Assembly (NCBI GenBank): GCA_963989385.1
Contig: OZ022503.1
Coordinates: 87,951,138 to 88,015,137, forward strand
From: Ctena decussata
Taxonomy: Eukaryota > Mollusca > Bivalvia > Lucinida > Lucinidae
Reading direction: 5' to 3'
Length of the DNA: 64,000 nucleotides
Position numbers and translations under genes: made by a program. The notes under the pieces were generated by a model. It saw only the letters and a program-made list of their open reading frames with translations, did not search any database and was not told the DNA's origin. Below, in pieces: positions 10,230 through 23,349 of the stretch. The stretch's first letter is position 1. Every line of letters begins with the position of its first letter.

Positions 10230-13200
10230 ATTACAATACCACCAAATTCACCGTCTCTTAGAAAATTAACGCAAATAAATAGTTGCAGCCCTAAAGATCT
10301 TTTGTGTACATGGTACATGTTTCTTTGAACACTTTCATCAGCTAGTAGACCTTGAGCTGGCCATAGACCCCTCCCCCCACACCCCTGGGGGAGTTTTGTA
10401 TCCTAATTATTTATAAAACTACATTATATAAGAAACAAAATGACTTATGTTAACCCTCTGTACGTTGGGGCGTTAATGTTTAACTTCAACGTCAATTACG
10501 TCTACCCATATTTATATATTCACGTTATAATTGAAAATACGCATTGTTACACACGTGTAAATAATGTTGGGTTTTGTATGCTGGTACATAAATCGCTGTT
10601 TCAAAGTTATTGACATGTCAAAGATATGTTGAAAAATCGGTATAACGTAGCTAACATTGTATTTGACGTTTTTTCCTTCTATGTCTATATACATGTAATA
10701 TAAGGAGCAAATTGTAAGAATTGAAGCGTAGAGAAAGCTAAGATCACAAACATGTCTATTCTAATAATCTAATACATAAAAAAGTAAAGTCTTACAACAA
10801 TAGTCAGCAGTCACAATAAATATGTAATGTATATAACCATAACAAAAATAAGAAAATAAAAGATAAAAAACAGAATGAGACTAAATCGCTGAATTGGTGG
10901 ACTGAAATGTATACATGCTCCATCACTCTTCTTCGAATCATACCCAGCTGAGATAAGTTAGGTAGCACTTAGCAGTGGAAATATTAATTGAGGACAGAAT
11001 GTATCATTTTTTTAAGAATATAACCTACAAAATGATGAGAAAATCTAGGAAACCTAACATCAGCTGCTGTAGTCTTTCAATGTTATCTGCATTACGGTAT
11101 GTCTTAAGTAGACACTGCTGTACATGTAAATATGAAGAAACACCAATGTTATGTGTTTTCAAACTTAAAAAAAGAATCGGATAGTGTATAATTGAAAGGC
11201 AGTCTAACAGTAACATTACGTTACCTGTTTGTAACATGTCTGAGGATAAGCTTTGTGAGTGACCTGTTACCACAATATTAGTTCCCTGGCGGCATAAAGC
11301 ATTCATTGTTGTAACATTAGCTTACCACTAGTATTCAGATGGTAAATTTAACTCTTTGAAATGCACAAGGGTTAAGCAAGACGCACATAGATCGTTACAG
11401 CTGAAGCAGTTCGACCTTGCCTTCTATTCAGTTTCATTTAAAAGTGACTTCATAAAAATGCTATTATTTTTAATTTTATGCATCAAATGAAGTAAGTATA
11501 AGTTGATATATAATGTAACTATCACTATTTATGTTTAGAGTCATAATAGGGATAAAATCAATTTTGCTACCTGTGCTGTTGATTGAGCCATTGAATAGCC
11601 CTACATACAAATATGTGACTGTGACTGCCCGGTGAGGCAATCAAAAGCAGTATCAACTCGGTTGACCGGCATTAACACCATTATTGCTTTGCTGTCAGTC
11701 GCTTCTTCAGCCAACAGCCTCTTTGCACAGTAACGGCTTTGCATAGGTTAGAAAACGTGTGGCTCCTGTGATCATAACTTGCTTGTTAAATTGTTATCTA
11801 CGTGATCTGTTTACACAGCCCCCATCGAATACATTGCAACATATTAACAATATGAAAATTTAAGGGTTACAGAAATGGACATTGTTTATAACGCATACAG
11901 CATTCTGTCATCGTCCTGTTAGAGTTCTATTTGTCATTCTGTTGATACAAATATTTAGTTGTAACTATCAATGACTAAAGATCTTATGAAAGACAATTTT
12001 CAGTCAGACGTTTTCAATATGTTAGCTTCTTAAATTGTTGTTTGGATACTGCCAAAATGCTGTGTTATCTAACAGCATTTAAAATACTTAGACAAGAATG
12101 ATTTGATTAGCATGAATACGCAATATACAACAATATTTATTGCTAAACAATATGGTTATACAAAGTCATGGATATGCGAAATGCAGTAAATTATTTAGGT
12201 TAGCCCTTCCTTTGCATGTATAGGTATGCACTTCCTCTATTGTTTGATTATTTGTTGTTCAGAAATATTGTATTACTGGTCAAAGGAATTGAAAATGAAG
12301 ATTTTATAAACTCTCAATGAATAGTTGTATACGTTACTTGCTCGTTTTTTGTTTTGTTTTTTCTCACTATTATGCTGCAAAGTATAACTCCAATGTAGGT
12401 GAGTACATTCTGAATGAGAACAATTAACATTTACTCATAAATATCTGAACAGCAATGACCAACATTAATATACTTTGTTATTTTAATTTTCCATTTCATT
12501 AAGTTGTTAGAGCTCACTGTTACACTGATCCTGGAAAAATAACAATATTTTTGTCTAACTAAACATATCTATGTGTTCTTTTGTAGATCGATTCGTTAAG
12601 CGATGATTAAATATAGCCAGACTTAAAAGAGCAAGAAACAAAAGCATAGAAATATAGATTATCTTAAACATAGCACTTATAGAATGCTATTATATCATGC
12701 GTAAGCTGCGAGTTCTCTATTTATGCCTTAAGTGTTTCTGATGCTATACTCCCAAACTCCTGGCTGACAAATTATTGTTAGGAACTACATGTTAAATGAA
12801 CTTAATTAAGCAACGTATTAACACTACCATTTAACATTTTCAAACGTAAGGGTTTTTTTCACTGAAACTGAGCAATGTTGTTTCCCTTGGTAACGTAAAA
12901 TACACGATAGTTTTACACAAGTAAGTATACACTACCAGCAAGTATTCACGTTAGTTTTGATGCATAACTGTTTTTGGCTGAAGTCTTCAAACCTCAGATT
13001 TACTATTCTGCTTTAGAGTTTTTTAGTGTGCACGTAAAAACTTTCCCAAATCCTGTCAATAAACAAGTTGTACCACATTTTGTATTGTTGATTACTGATT
13101 ATTTTATAGTTTTATACAAAACGGGACGAAACTGCTCAAGTTCCGCTCAAGTTTCAACGTTATCAAACTTATTTTATATAATTTTATTCGAAACCTATAT

Positions 13201-13700
13201 GCAAAATCAATGCTGGCTTTTAAAAACAGTGGCTTTATCTTCTCTGAAGTTCTATTTTTTATTATTATTATTTTTTTTTATTTTTTTAATTTTTTTTCAC
13301 CTTCCTGTTTTTTTGGGGGGTTTTCTCTCTCTTTTGGCATTTTTTCAGCTTTATATAACAAAATTTCATGAATGTTACCATCCTTCAAACTCAACTGTAA
13401 AAATTCTAAAAGAAAGATGGCGAGAAATGTCATTATTAAATACTTTGATTTTTTATATAATAACCAAGTAAATAGCAAAACCAGGTTTGCATGTTTAGAA
13501 TATGTCACGTTTCTAAACATTACAATTTGAAGTATATAAAGTATACTGTGTTTAATCACGTATAAAACACTCCTCATGAATCCCTAAAACTAATCAAGGA
13601 TGAAAGTGTTGATAGGCCCAAGTACACAAACTATCACAAGAACTGCCAGACTTATATTTGTTATTGTTTTCTATGTGAAAATGAAAAAAACTGATTAATG
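10230..13700. other. AT-rich core of the 7.2 kb element, no gene recognised
   Basis: No RNA gene, conserved protein or tandem repeat was identified. An open frame at 12974-13471 (165 codons) is rich in Phe/Leu/Ile because it runs over T-rich sequence (13250-13345), so it is probably not real. Confidence 0.5.
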
Positions 13701-14530
13701 GTATAATAATGAACTATCTTATACATTAATGCTATTCACATCACTAATAGAAATAGCTAATGATAAAGAATAAACCAGAATGTATTTTTTCTAATATTAA
13801 AAGATTCTTTTATGAAGAACCTGCTACCAAGAAAACAAAATGATTTTATCTAAAATTTATATGATTTTAATAAAAAATAGTCTTAGGTAACGTATATAAC
13901 CGATCTTTATGGCCGAGTGAGCTGCTTTCAAAATATTGTGCCACTGTTCCTTGCTATTTTAATAGGCTGACATATTCGATATTACACTATTCTGTTGTTT
14001 TCAACACCAACAGTGTAATTCGAGCACTTGAATTATACCGCAAGTGATAACTGTAATATGGAACATTTGTTAGGGGTTACTGTGTTCAACATAATATTTC
14101 TCACAAAATATATAAGATAGGATAAAAAAAATTGCGGATCTGAAAAGATGAACAAATTGCCTTTAATACAGTAATAAATATATGGTACAATATGGAAGGA
14201 ATAATTTACAAAAAGAAAGTATTTTGGATGGAAATAGCAATTTTGATCGAGTGTAAAGACAAATGTCACGTATATTACACCATGTAAGCTAAAGCGATAA
14301 TTTAAACATCATAACTTTTAGCTACTGGATTGTTCTATTAGAATCTAGTATAATTTTAAGCATAGGAAAATGACTTCTATTTTGTTTTATAATTTTCAAT
14401 AATTTTTATGCTATTTTTATTGTTGTTATGGGTAACGGTTATAACAGGCTGTTACAGCGTAACATCCCATTCGCCAGAGGGCTAACATGCTGCAAAATAC
14501 TTCTAAGATACTGGGCTTTTAGAAAATGAT
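13700..14530 (-). repeat. Right subterminal arm, inverted copy of about 9345-10230
   Basis: Read on the minus strand this segment gives CCTCTGGCGAATGGGATGTT, then ACGTGACATTTGTCTTTAC, ACTTTCTTTTTGTAAATT and, deeper, AAAAGAATCTTTTAATATTA. These match the left arm in the same order. The arms are separated by about 3.4 kb of AT-rich sequence (10230-13700) without recognisable genes. Confidence 0.6.
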
Positions 14531-14647
14531 GGTCTACAAAACCATATCTGTCTCACAGCTTATATATTCCAGAAGTAAAATAAGAATTGTGTGTGTTTTG
14601 AGTGGAGTGGAAATTTCCCTTTTTTCTTCTTTGGACCCCCCCTCCCC

Positions 14648-14675
14648 ACCCCCCCCCCCCCCCCCCCCCCCCCCT
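14648..14675. repeat. Poly-C tract
   Basis: An almost uninterrupted run of about 28 C follows CCCCCCCTCCCCACC. Similar C or G runs occur at 17429-17451, 27839-27862, 38413-38426 and 39784-39810. Their exact lengths are likely to be unreliable in an assembly. Confidence 0.9.
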
Positions 14676-15742
14676 TAGAGGCTAACACTAGTTTGTTCAC
14701 AGCATATTTTGTTTCCTCCTGTATTCTCATATGCAAAGTTTAAGATTTTGTCAATAAGTGCAACGGTTACATATGATTGCATTATAATGTCTTAGAGATA
14801 TTTCACATTTTCTATATCCCCCCTGCCTCCCCCATTTTGAGCCCTTTCTGAGCCCCTTTTTCTGTAAAACAAATGGCCTCAGAGCATATATAGTGTCATA
14901 ATACAATGGATGATATATTCAGAACAGCTTTTAAGCATATTTAAGTGTTGTTAGTGCTGTTTTTCTAGAAATGAAACGAGATATTATTGAGTTTTGTATT
15001 GAAATTTTCACTTTTCGCCCCTTTTGGTGCCCCTGAATGGCCTAAAATTAATTTTTTCACAGTATCTGTTGCTTGTTTACACAAGAGTGAAATTAAAATA
15101 ACAATTCTGACTGTATGAAATTGTTCTTATCACACCATATAGAAATAAATGAATTCTTTTTTAACAATATTGTATTTTTGTAGTTTTTCAATAGGGGAGG
15201 TTTTGTTGCCATGGTTACGACCATATGATGGTAACTTCCCATACATGTTTTTTCATTTTATGAATTTTTAAACCCCACTGTAAAATTTATTAGTATGCGT
15301 ATATGTCGGAGTGCCCGCGCAACTTTGGTGTACCAATTCAAAAATGCCTAAAAACGACATTTTTCAGGACCTGCTTACCCCACCCACATTTCATGGTATG
15401 TGAGACTACAACAGCAATTCAGTAAGGGAGATATTAAAACATATTTTTATTTATAAAGGTCTGCATTTTCACAAACAAGACATATTTAGGCCAAATAATG
15501 GCAATTTTAACAATACTAAAAGGACTAAAATGTTCAATTTTAAGAAATTTTTTGTTCATTTTTGGCCAAAATCCTTGGGAGCCGTTACCATGGCAACGCA
15601 AGTGTGAATGAATGAAACAGCGGTCATTCATTTGTTTTTGTGATACATCTCACACTGTCAGAAAGTTTGAACAAAATCTGAGACCATGCGTGAGCCACCC
15701 CTATTATAAAATTCTTGATGATTACAGAGAATTGATATTAAT

Positions 15743-16560
15743 TATTTAGATCGTGTTTTCCTATTTCTCTATTAAAATGACTGATGCTGCCTCAAATTAG
15801 AGTAGTCTTGGCGAGGCGGTTCTGTATACAGCCGCAACACGTTTTCATGGATAACTGGCACAAATTATCGTAGACTTATTATAAATACACAACTTTATCA
15901 ATTTCCTTTTAGTTTTCCTGAACTGGGAGACTCTTTAAAAATTCTTTGCTCCCAAAGGAGCTAATACTTTCCTTAAAGAGTTTACTCCCACTGGAAAGGT
16001 AGGAAATCAAAAATATTATTGCCGAGATGCTTCCCCTGAAAGTGTATCCGGTGGCCCTAGGCCCACATGTACACTCTCAATATCTTTTCAGTTCCTTCCA
16101 ATGCTTAATATGTTCATTTTTCATTTGCATGCCGACTAGAATTGTAACATTGTAATTATCCGGTTGACTAGCAGGCCCGGGTATCTTGCAGGTCACCAGA
16201 AGATTTGATATTTTTGCATGTACGAATCGTCCCGAAGGCACATGTAAAGGGCAATCCAGTACACTTTACACTCAACTCTGGGGTTATTCTTCATAGTCTG
16301 CGTCCTGAAATTAGCTAATTGGGCTGTCGATTTCCGAATCGAATAGGACAACAGTCGAAATACATTCATTAGGCAATGATAGGAATTGAGCTAGCGGCCT
16401 TCAGATTCTCATCTGAACACTCTAAGCTACCAAATGTGGTGACGTGCGGGAAGGTTTTCACTTTTTCCCTTACTGTAGTATTTTCCGAGGGTCAGTCAGT
16501 ACATGGGTGACCTGCAACAAGCAAAGACTAAGATAGCTATTTTCAACTTTCAAGCAGATT
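15743..16560. repeat. Host unit A, right half
   Basis: It begins TTATTTAGATCGTGTTTTCC and is collinear with 17588-18390 and 18563-18592. It includes CTCCCAAAGGAGC, ATTATTGCCGAGATGCTTCC, GGCCCGGGTATCTTGCAGGT and CCAAATGTGGTGACGTGCGG. With 7790-8503 it makes a roughly 1.5 kb unit tandemly duplicated at 16969-18592. Confidence 0.75.
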
Positions 16561-16607
16561 GTTTAGCAATAAATCTCGGTGTGTGTAACAACAATGAAGC
16601 CAAATCG

Positions 16608-16611
<4 letters not shown>

Positions 16612-16641
<30 letters not shown>
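16612..16641. repeat. GA microsatellite
   Basis: About 15 GA dinucleotides follow AAATCGGGCA. The same flanks and a shorter GA run occur at 19889-19914. Both belong to duplicated copies of 16580-16810. Confidence 0.9.
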
Positions 16642-16648
<7 letters not shown>

Positions 16649-16810
16649 CTGTCACAGCAACGACTGCTCAAGTCATGCTTGGGACCTATACATCACTCCA
16701 GGCATCAGTCAAGATGAATTCCCCCACTTCCCTGGCCCCCACCCACCCCTACTCTCGTCACCAACCGCCTCCTTCCATCCCCACCTGGCTTGTTTCTTTC
16801 AAAGTAACTT

Positions 16811-16968
16811 GAGCCGCGACGCGAGAAAACCAACAATGTGGTTGTGCGCCCAGCGCAGACTAAGATAATCCTGGGCATCCGCCCAGTCTGATCAGAGTCT
16901 TTGCTGTCTGCATGTAGTTTAGACCCTTAGCTACCCTTAAAGCGCTTAGGGAAGACTCTGTGCAGACT
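16811..16968. mobile_element. GAGCCGCGAC TIR element, truncated copy
   Basis: It starts GAGCCGCGACGCGAGAAAAC like the intact element at 20075-20289, and shares CATCCGCCCAGTCTGA and AAGACTCTGTGCAGACTAG. It then stops abruptly at the junction with host unit B (16969), so that junction truncates it. Confidence 0.7.
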
Positions 16969-17419
16969 AGTTGTATAATCATGGCTTAAAAGACGGACTT
17001 AATCAGCAATTGATGTTCATTTAGGTTATTTATTTTTTTTTTAGCAGATCACGCGCTTGATTTCAAAAAAAGGTTATTGGCGGTTAGAAGCAGGAGTGTA
17101 GGGGTTATTACACTTTACGCACAATTATGTTTATCCTTTGAGAGCAAGAATAAGAGGTGGGCCCCAAAGATACTTTATATTGCCGCTACTATTGAAATTT
17201 TGTTCAATTTACAAATACCAGCATCATCAAATATGGCGATACCTGTTGAAATTTTGTCTATATATATTTGACAAAATTACAATACGCACCTGGCTATTAG
17301 CGTACAGGCAGTTACGCCTTTGAGAAGAGTTAGCAGTGCACTGTATGCATGCGATATTTTTGCATTGCCTGTATAAGTTTGAGAAACTCGTCAGGCATCT
17401 GAGTGTTTTTTTTTTTTTT

Positions 17420-17450
<31 letters not shown>

Positions 17451-18592
17451 GCAACATTTACGAATCTGCAGGTACACGGGTAGATCTACATAAAATAATA
17501 AAATAGAATAGAACATTTATTTCTCCAATTACGAACCCTTTCCGTTATGCAGTCACATATAAACAAACAACAAAATCATTCACTAATAATTCAGATCGTG
17601 TTTTCCTATTTCTCTATTAAAATGACTGATGTTGCCTCACATTAGAGTTGTCTTGGCGAGTCGGTTCTATATACAGCTGCAACACGTTTTCATGGATAAC
17701 TGGCAAAAATTATCGTAGACTTATTATCAAGACACAACTTTATCAATTTCCTGTTAGTTTTCCTGAACTGGGAGACTCTTCAAAAATTTTTTGCTCTCAA
17801 AGGAGCAAATGCTTTCCTTAAAGAGTTTACTTCCATTGGAAAGGTAGGACAAATCAAAATATTATTGCCGAGATGCTTCCCCTGAAAGTGTACCCGGTTG
17901 CCCTAGGCCCACACATTTACATGTACACTCTCAATTTCTTTTCAGTTCCTTCCAATGCTTAACATGTTCACTATCATTTGTATGCCGGCTAAAATGTTAA
18001 TTGTCCGGTTGACTAGCAGGCCCGGGTATCTTGCAGGTCACCAGAAGATTTGATATTTTTGCATTTACGAATCGTCCCGAAGGCACATGTAAAGGGCAAT
18101 CCAATACACTTTATACTCAACTCTGGGCTTAATCATTATTCTTCATACTCTGCGTCCTGAAATTAAATAATTGGGCAGTCGATTTCAGAATCGAATAGGA
18201 CAAAAGTCGAAATACATTCATTAGGCAATGATAGGAATTGAGCTAACGGCCTTCAGATTCTCATCTGAACACTCTAAGCTACCAAATGTGGTGACGTGCG
18301 GGAAGGTTTTCACTTTTTCCCTTACTGTAGTATTTTCTGAGCGTCAGTAAGTACACGGGTGACCTGCAACAATCCAAGACTAAGATAGCTTGCACCACAA
18401 ATGTTATACAAGTTAAGATGAACAGCTTGCATGTGTGCATTCTATTATGGATCTTGGCTGGTAGCTTTTTTGTTCATGCACATTTTGCTAAATGAAGGCA
18501 ATGATGGGTTGCTTGAATAAGTATACAAAGTTCATGCGTATTTCAGCAGTTTCTCACACGCATGCTATTTTCAACTTTCAAGCAGATTGTTT
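16969..18592. repeat. Host unit B (tandem copy of unit A) with the empty site
   Basis: It is collinear with 7790-8503 plus 15743-16560. Around 17571-17600 the sequence reads CAAAATCATTCACTAATAAT then TCAGATCGTG, without the 7.2 kb element found in unit A. A 173 bp block absent from unit A sits at about 18391-18563, flanked by GCT. A T run and a G run (17405-17451) interrupt it. Confidence 0.75.
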
Positions 18593-18895
18593 AAGTATAC
18601 TGTCAATGGTCTTTACGCTTATTCGGGATGTGGAATTTGCCAAAGTGGAGCGATTCGTATACAGTTTAAGTTCATGTAACAGTACTTTGCTTCCACGGAA
18701 TAAATGGCTGTTTTTGTGCCACGTGCCAAACGTCGGATGGCACGTAGCAAGCCTCTAAATTTTCCCCACACCTCCCACATCCGCACACCCCGACACAGTT
18801 TCATGCTTATCATCGAACGCACGAAATGCTCTTCGTAACTTAATTCAGAACGGAAAGAGTTTGCTTGCAAGCCAATCAGGGTTTTGCTATTCGCT

Positions 18896-19729
18896 TATAT
18901 ACTGAAAGGATTTAAAAACTTCCACCCATTAATTTTGAATATCTCAAAAAAAAATGCAGCTACGTCCACCGAAATTTTACAACATATATATTCTCTTATA
19001 CCTAATTATATCAATATATCGAATTTGAAATCGTTCAACCGAATCGGTTAGGAATAAGCACGTGTTCCTCGTGTTCTTAGTACCGTTTAAATACGGAGTT
19101 AAAGCTTCATGTATACAGTTTTCTGATGAAACATTTCTCTTACAATATCAAATTGAATTTTAAAAGTTTGAACGCGGTATGTAGCTTTGTTTGGCCTACC
19201 GCGCCTAAACATCGCAAACAGGTGCAGAGTTTTGGGCCAGATAAATACTGAAATTTCAAAAAGTGACGTCGCGAGACAATTTCATGTGTTAATTACGGCA
19301 AGTAAAATCTCAGACGATGTGCACGGAATACAGGAAGCTCAAAAGACCGTCATAAAAGCACCTAACCGAGATTAAAACCCAGAGATCATGACGTTAACTT
19401 ACGTCGACGCCGTCTCCGTCATAGGCTTTGCGCGACAGCATCATCCGCAATGATACTTGCAAATCAATGTGGATGACGTCACAATATTAAGACAGTAGGA
19501 AATGGTCAAAAAGAGTGTTGCATAAGATAACGCCGTCATCGCCATTTGCATTCAGTGACGTAACGCTCTATTACTGACGTCATTTAAGTAAATGGTACAA
19601 ATAAACTGCGTTATCATTAAATTTGATAAGTTTTAAGCATTTTGTCGTTAAATATTAAACACTGCCATGAGTGAACAGATCAGCAGCCAGCAATAAAAAG
19701 TGGAAGTTTTTAAATCCTTTCAGTATATA
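18896..19729. mobile_element. 834 bp element with 30 bp terminal inverted repeats
   Basis: The left end TATATACTGAAAGGATTTAA with AAACTTCCAC is matched without mismatch by the reverse complement at 19700-19729. The site is TA-rich, so a TA or TATA target duplication is possible but cannot be separated from the repeat itself. The interior includes GACGTCGCGAGAC and several CG-containing motifs, and has no convincing ORF. Confidence 0.65.
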
Positions 19730-20074
19730 TACAGTTTTGTATCTTGAAGCAGTCTTGTTAGACTAAGCAGATTTTGCTGTTATCATATCCGACAAGATTC
19801 CTCTTTCCCTGTTGCGGCTCAGCTGTTGGTAAGATTCAAATGATTGTAATAAATCTCAGTATGTGTAACAACAATGAAGCCAAATCGGGCAGAGAGAGAG
19901 AGAGAGAGAGAGAGATAATACGCTGTCACAGCAACGACTGCTCAAGTCATGTTTGGGACCTATACATCACTCCAGGCATCAGTCAAGATGAATTCCCCCA
20001 CTTCCCTGGCCCCCACCCTCGTCACCAACCGCCTCCTTCCATCCCCACCTGGCTTGTTTCTTTCTAAGTAACTT

Positions 20075-20289
20075 GAGCCGCGACGCGAGAAAACCAAAGA
20101 TGTAGAGATAATCCTGGGCATCCGCCCAGTCTGACCAGAGTCTTTGCTGTCTGCAGGTAGCTTTAATAGACCCTTAGCTACCCTTAAAACGCTTAGGGAA
20201 GACTCTGTGCAGACTAGGCGGATGCCGAGGCTGATCTGAGTCTGCGCTGGGCGCACAACCACTTTGTTTATTTTCTCGTGTCGCGGCTC
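20075..20289. mobile_element. 215 bp GAGCCGCGAC TIR element, complete
   Basis: The termini are GAGCCGCGACGCGAGAAAAC and TTTTCTCGTGTCGCGGCTC, near-perfect inverted repeats. Internal inverted segments (GGGCATCCGCCCAGTCTGAC against CTAGGCGGATGCC) give a foldback. Related elements occur at 16811-16968 (truncated), 47759-47988 (subfamily with GAGCCACAACACC ends) and 53505-53570 (fragment). Confidence 0.75.
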
Positions 20290-22203
20290 ATATGTTCTCT
20301 GTAATTGTTGAGCAAATTATAAAATCAGATCGTAAATTTTCGAAAACTAGACAAACAAAACGACAAGAAAGAAACTCTTTACTTCGTACTGGTGCATTTC
20401 ATGTCCGACTTATAATCTGTTTACATGGCATGCGGACTGGCAATCTAGCGCGAGGCAATATACGTCATTTATTTTATTACGTCACAACACTGACCTTATT
20501 ACTTATTTGACAGAAAACAGATGACTGTTTGAAAGATAAATAATATTAGAAAAGGATATTATTTTCACAAATTTGAGTGGCAGAACGTCAGATTTGTACA
20601 ATGCCAATCAGGTCAGCAGTCAGGTAAGGTACGTTCTACCAGTTTGTAGTCTTTTTTGGCTAACTAAACTCCGTAATTTTTCTCCTCTTCAAGTATTTAG
20701 CAATCTGAGCAAATGTTTGACAAGCTGTCGACCTCAATTTTCTGTCTAAATTGTGGCTGTCCGGCAAGTATTGCTGGTGCTCATATCACGTGCTAGACCG
20801 TTTCCTGAGCGTTAAAACTGCAGATGCCATCTTTTATTTTGCAATTTAAAAATGTTCCAAAACGATATTGCTTGAAATTTCACATGCAAATAGAAGAAAT
20901 AATAAAGTTTTCGATGGCATGGGTGTGCGCATTGGAGAAAGTCTCAGCTTTCTGTAAATTATGTTTTATGTTGATACAAGTTTTCGGTAGAATCAAGATA
21001 GAGTATTGTCATATGACGATGAATATTTTAGCATTTCGAGCAATTTTGGCCCTGAATTTTGTTGAGAAAGCCTGCATAATACTAGTTAGCAAAACATTTT
21101 TATGTGTTTAATTAATTTTATATACCCAATACCTCTAAATACATTTGAGAATAATGGGAAATTTCGTCAAGAACCATGTTCGCCATTTTTTGGACCTATT
21201 TTTTATGTGGAAGGATCCACCGTTGTAAATACAATCACCGCTTTTCGAGGGTTTGCGTTCCAACTGTAAGGAAAATTGCTGGAAAAACTGAGTTTAATAG
21301 CTTTTCCTTTAAAGAAATATGACATTTACAATAGCTTTCTTAAGCTCTTGATAATAGGCTTTTGATGAAATGCTTATACGTTGGATAGCACTGCTAACAG
21401 CATGTACACGTCACAAGGTCTGTACAGGTACCCCACCCACTGAAGTTTGCAAGTACAGAGACGCTAACCAAAAAATTCCAACAGATCAAAATGAAATGTG
21501 TACCACATTATTCCTTGTGTTCTAACTAAGAAAATGAATACCCACAACATATGTTTATTTTTTCTATGAACGGAGATATGGGCGTTTTTATGTAGAGAAA
21601 ACTGGAAAAAAATGTTCCAAACGCTGCCATTTTTGTAACAAAAAAAATAAAAATAAACATAGAGCCCGGCCTCCAGCATATTTATTATTTTTTTCATGGC
21701 ATGTAAATATATCAAAACTATGTCTGTATACAAAATATAAAATGTGCTGGAGGCCGGGCTCATATATTTTGAAAGCCCCAAAGGCTACAAAAATCGTCAT
21801 TTTCGTCAAAATCCGCTGGGGTTATGGGTATGTTCAAGATAAAAACACATATTATATTTTATGCAAGAACTTGTTAATTTTGTGGGGGGTTTTTGCTACA
21901 TTCTAGGTTGGAACTTTCCAACATATACAATTTTATTATCGAAATAGCACTTTTGAAAAATGAATTTTCTGGGGGTCAAATATGGGCCTTATCATACCAG
22001 GTCCTTTTGGTGTTCCGAATGCTAATCCGTGTACTAAGTGCGACGTGAAATCGGGCCTAAGATGGCTACCTTTTTACCACGTTGAAAGTTAAACTTGAGA
22101 TTGCTTGGGGAAATAGACCAAACTGCAGCCAACTGTGAGATAAAATGCAGTAAAAGCTGTAGTAACAGGACTTGAAAATCAACAAAGTAGGCTACCTTTC
22201 TAC
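20290..22203. other. Intron sequence without recognised genes; right arm of the 15.2 kb repeat
   Basis: No protein-like ORF is convincing. The short inverted pair GAGCCCGGCCTCCAGCA (21661) and TGCTGGAGGCCGGGCTC (21745) forms a hairpin with a loop of about 65 bases. 21960-22060 holds the right arm, matching 6836-6935 in reverse complement. Confidence 0.5.
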
Positions 22204-23349
22204 CTATTAAGGTGAATGGGTACACTTCACAGCATACAATTCTGTCATTTTCATTTAAGCTTCCTTTATCAACAGGGATCAGCTCTTATGGGTAAGAATT
22301 TGTTCTTCTATGGATTGATTGTTTCCTTAAAAGCAGATTCCATTTTAAGAAGGCTAAGTCATCTAGTGAAGCAAACAGGAAGTCACAAAGATGTTTTCTT
22401 CTGTAAAAATTGGCTGAAAAATGGAGGTTTTCCTATTGTACTAAGACTCATCACCATGTCGACAGGTTGGCTAATACTACATGCAAAATTTACATATATA
22501 TAGTCACTCAGCAAGTATTGATACCTCTTTCTATCCTACACCTTTAAAAGTGGGTTCCTGTACTAATGATGGCAATTCTGTTCAAACAATATTTTTGTCT
22601 GTTTCTGGGAAGCATTTAAATATACTGAGAGCCAAATGAAAGTATACACTTTTTGAATGCATATATTTTACTCATTTCTCTTGGCTCAGGCCTGAAATTT
22701 TGCATAAGTTATTGTTACTCAAGGTGCATCAGTGTGGTGTAGGAAAGTTACTTATTGTAATGCTTGATTAGTGGCACTGAACGTACATGCTGGTCTTGCA
22801 CTTTCTCAACGTGCAGCAAACTGGACAATACGAGTTTGCTGTAAATCTGTATTAGAAATTTCGATTGTTTTTCTAAACAAACCACAACCTTTGCGTTTCA
22901 TTTAGATGATGACAAGGCTCTCTATGGCAGACAAAAATCATATACGCGGAGGAAAAAGTGCCAGAGGCACAAAGAAAGTATCCACTTCATCTCCAATCAG
23001 TCGTGACTCTAGTGTATTTTATTAAGCCAGCCACAAACCGCTTTGAGCGGTCAGCCTGTTATGACTTCAATTTGCGCCAAAAGCATTGTCGTCATGTAAA
23101 TGAAATGCATACACTGTGATTTGTTCAGAAAAAACAACCGAAAATGCAAATACTGATTTTGCAGCATACTCATATTGTTTAATATCATGCACATGCAAAA
23201 AACGGCAAAACAAACGTACGTATAGTGTCGCTAGTCAAGCGATTCATTTAGTAATCTTACGATGCCATACTTTTGTCCTTTGAAGAAAGATGCATCGTGT
23301 AAAATTTTAGACCTGAGCAGTGAATAACAAGAAAAATACCGGCATTTAA

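Larger units (their letters stand above)
8510..15736. mobile_element. 7.2 kb TIR element with no recognised transposase
   Basis: The left terminus is ACCAATTCTCTGTAACCATC. The right terminus read inward is ATCAATTCTCTGTAATCATC, followed in both by AGAAT and then GGTGGCTCACGC. The flanking direct repeat is ATTAAT (8504-8509 and 15737-15742). The paralogous unit at 17560-17600 carries the uninterrupted flanks, which supports a genuine insertion. The interior is AT-rich with subterminal inverted repeats (about 9345-10230 against 13700-14530). The longest open frame, 12974-13471, resembles no family known to me. It is probably non-autonomous; no superfamily is assigned. Confidence 0.7.

Noticed and set aside
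12974..13471. 165-codon ORF as a transposase or host gene
   Set aside because: Composition follows T-rich DNA (poly-Phe/Leu), there is no recognisable motif, and it overlaps an equally long frame on the other strand.
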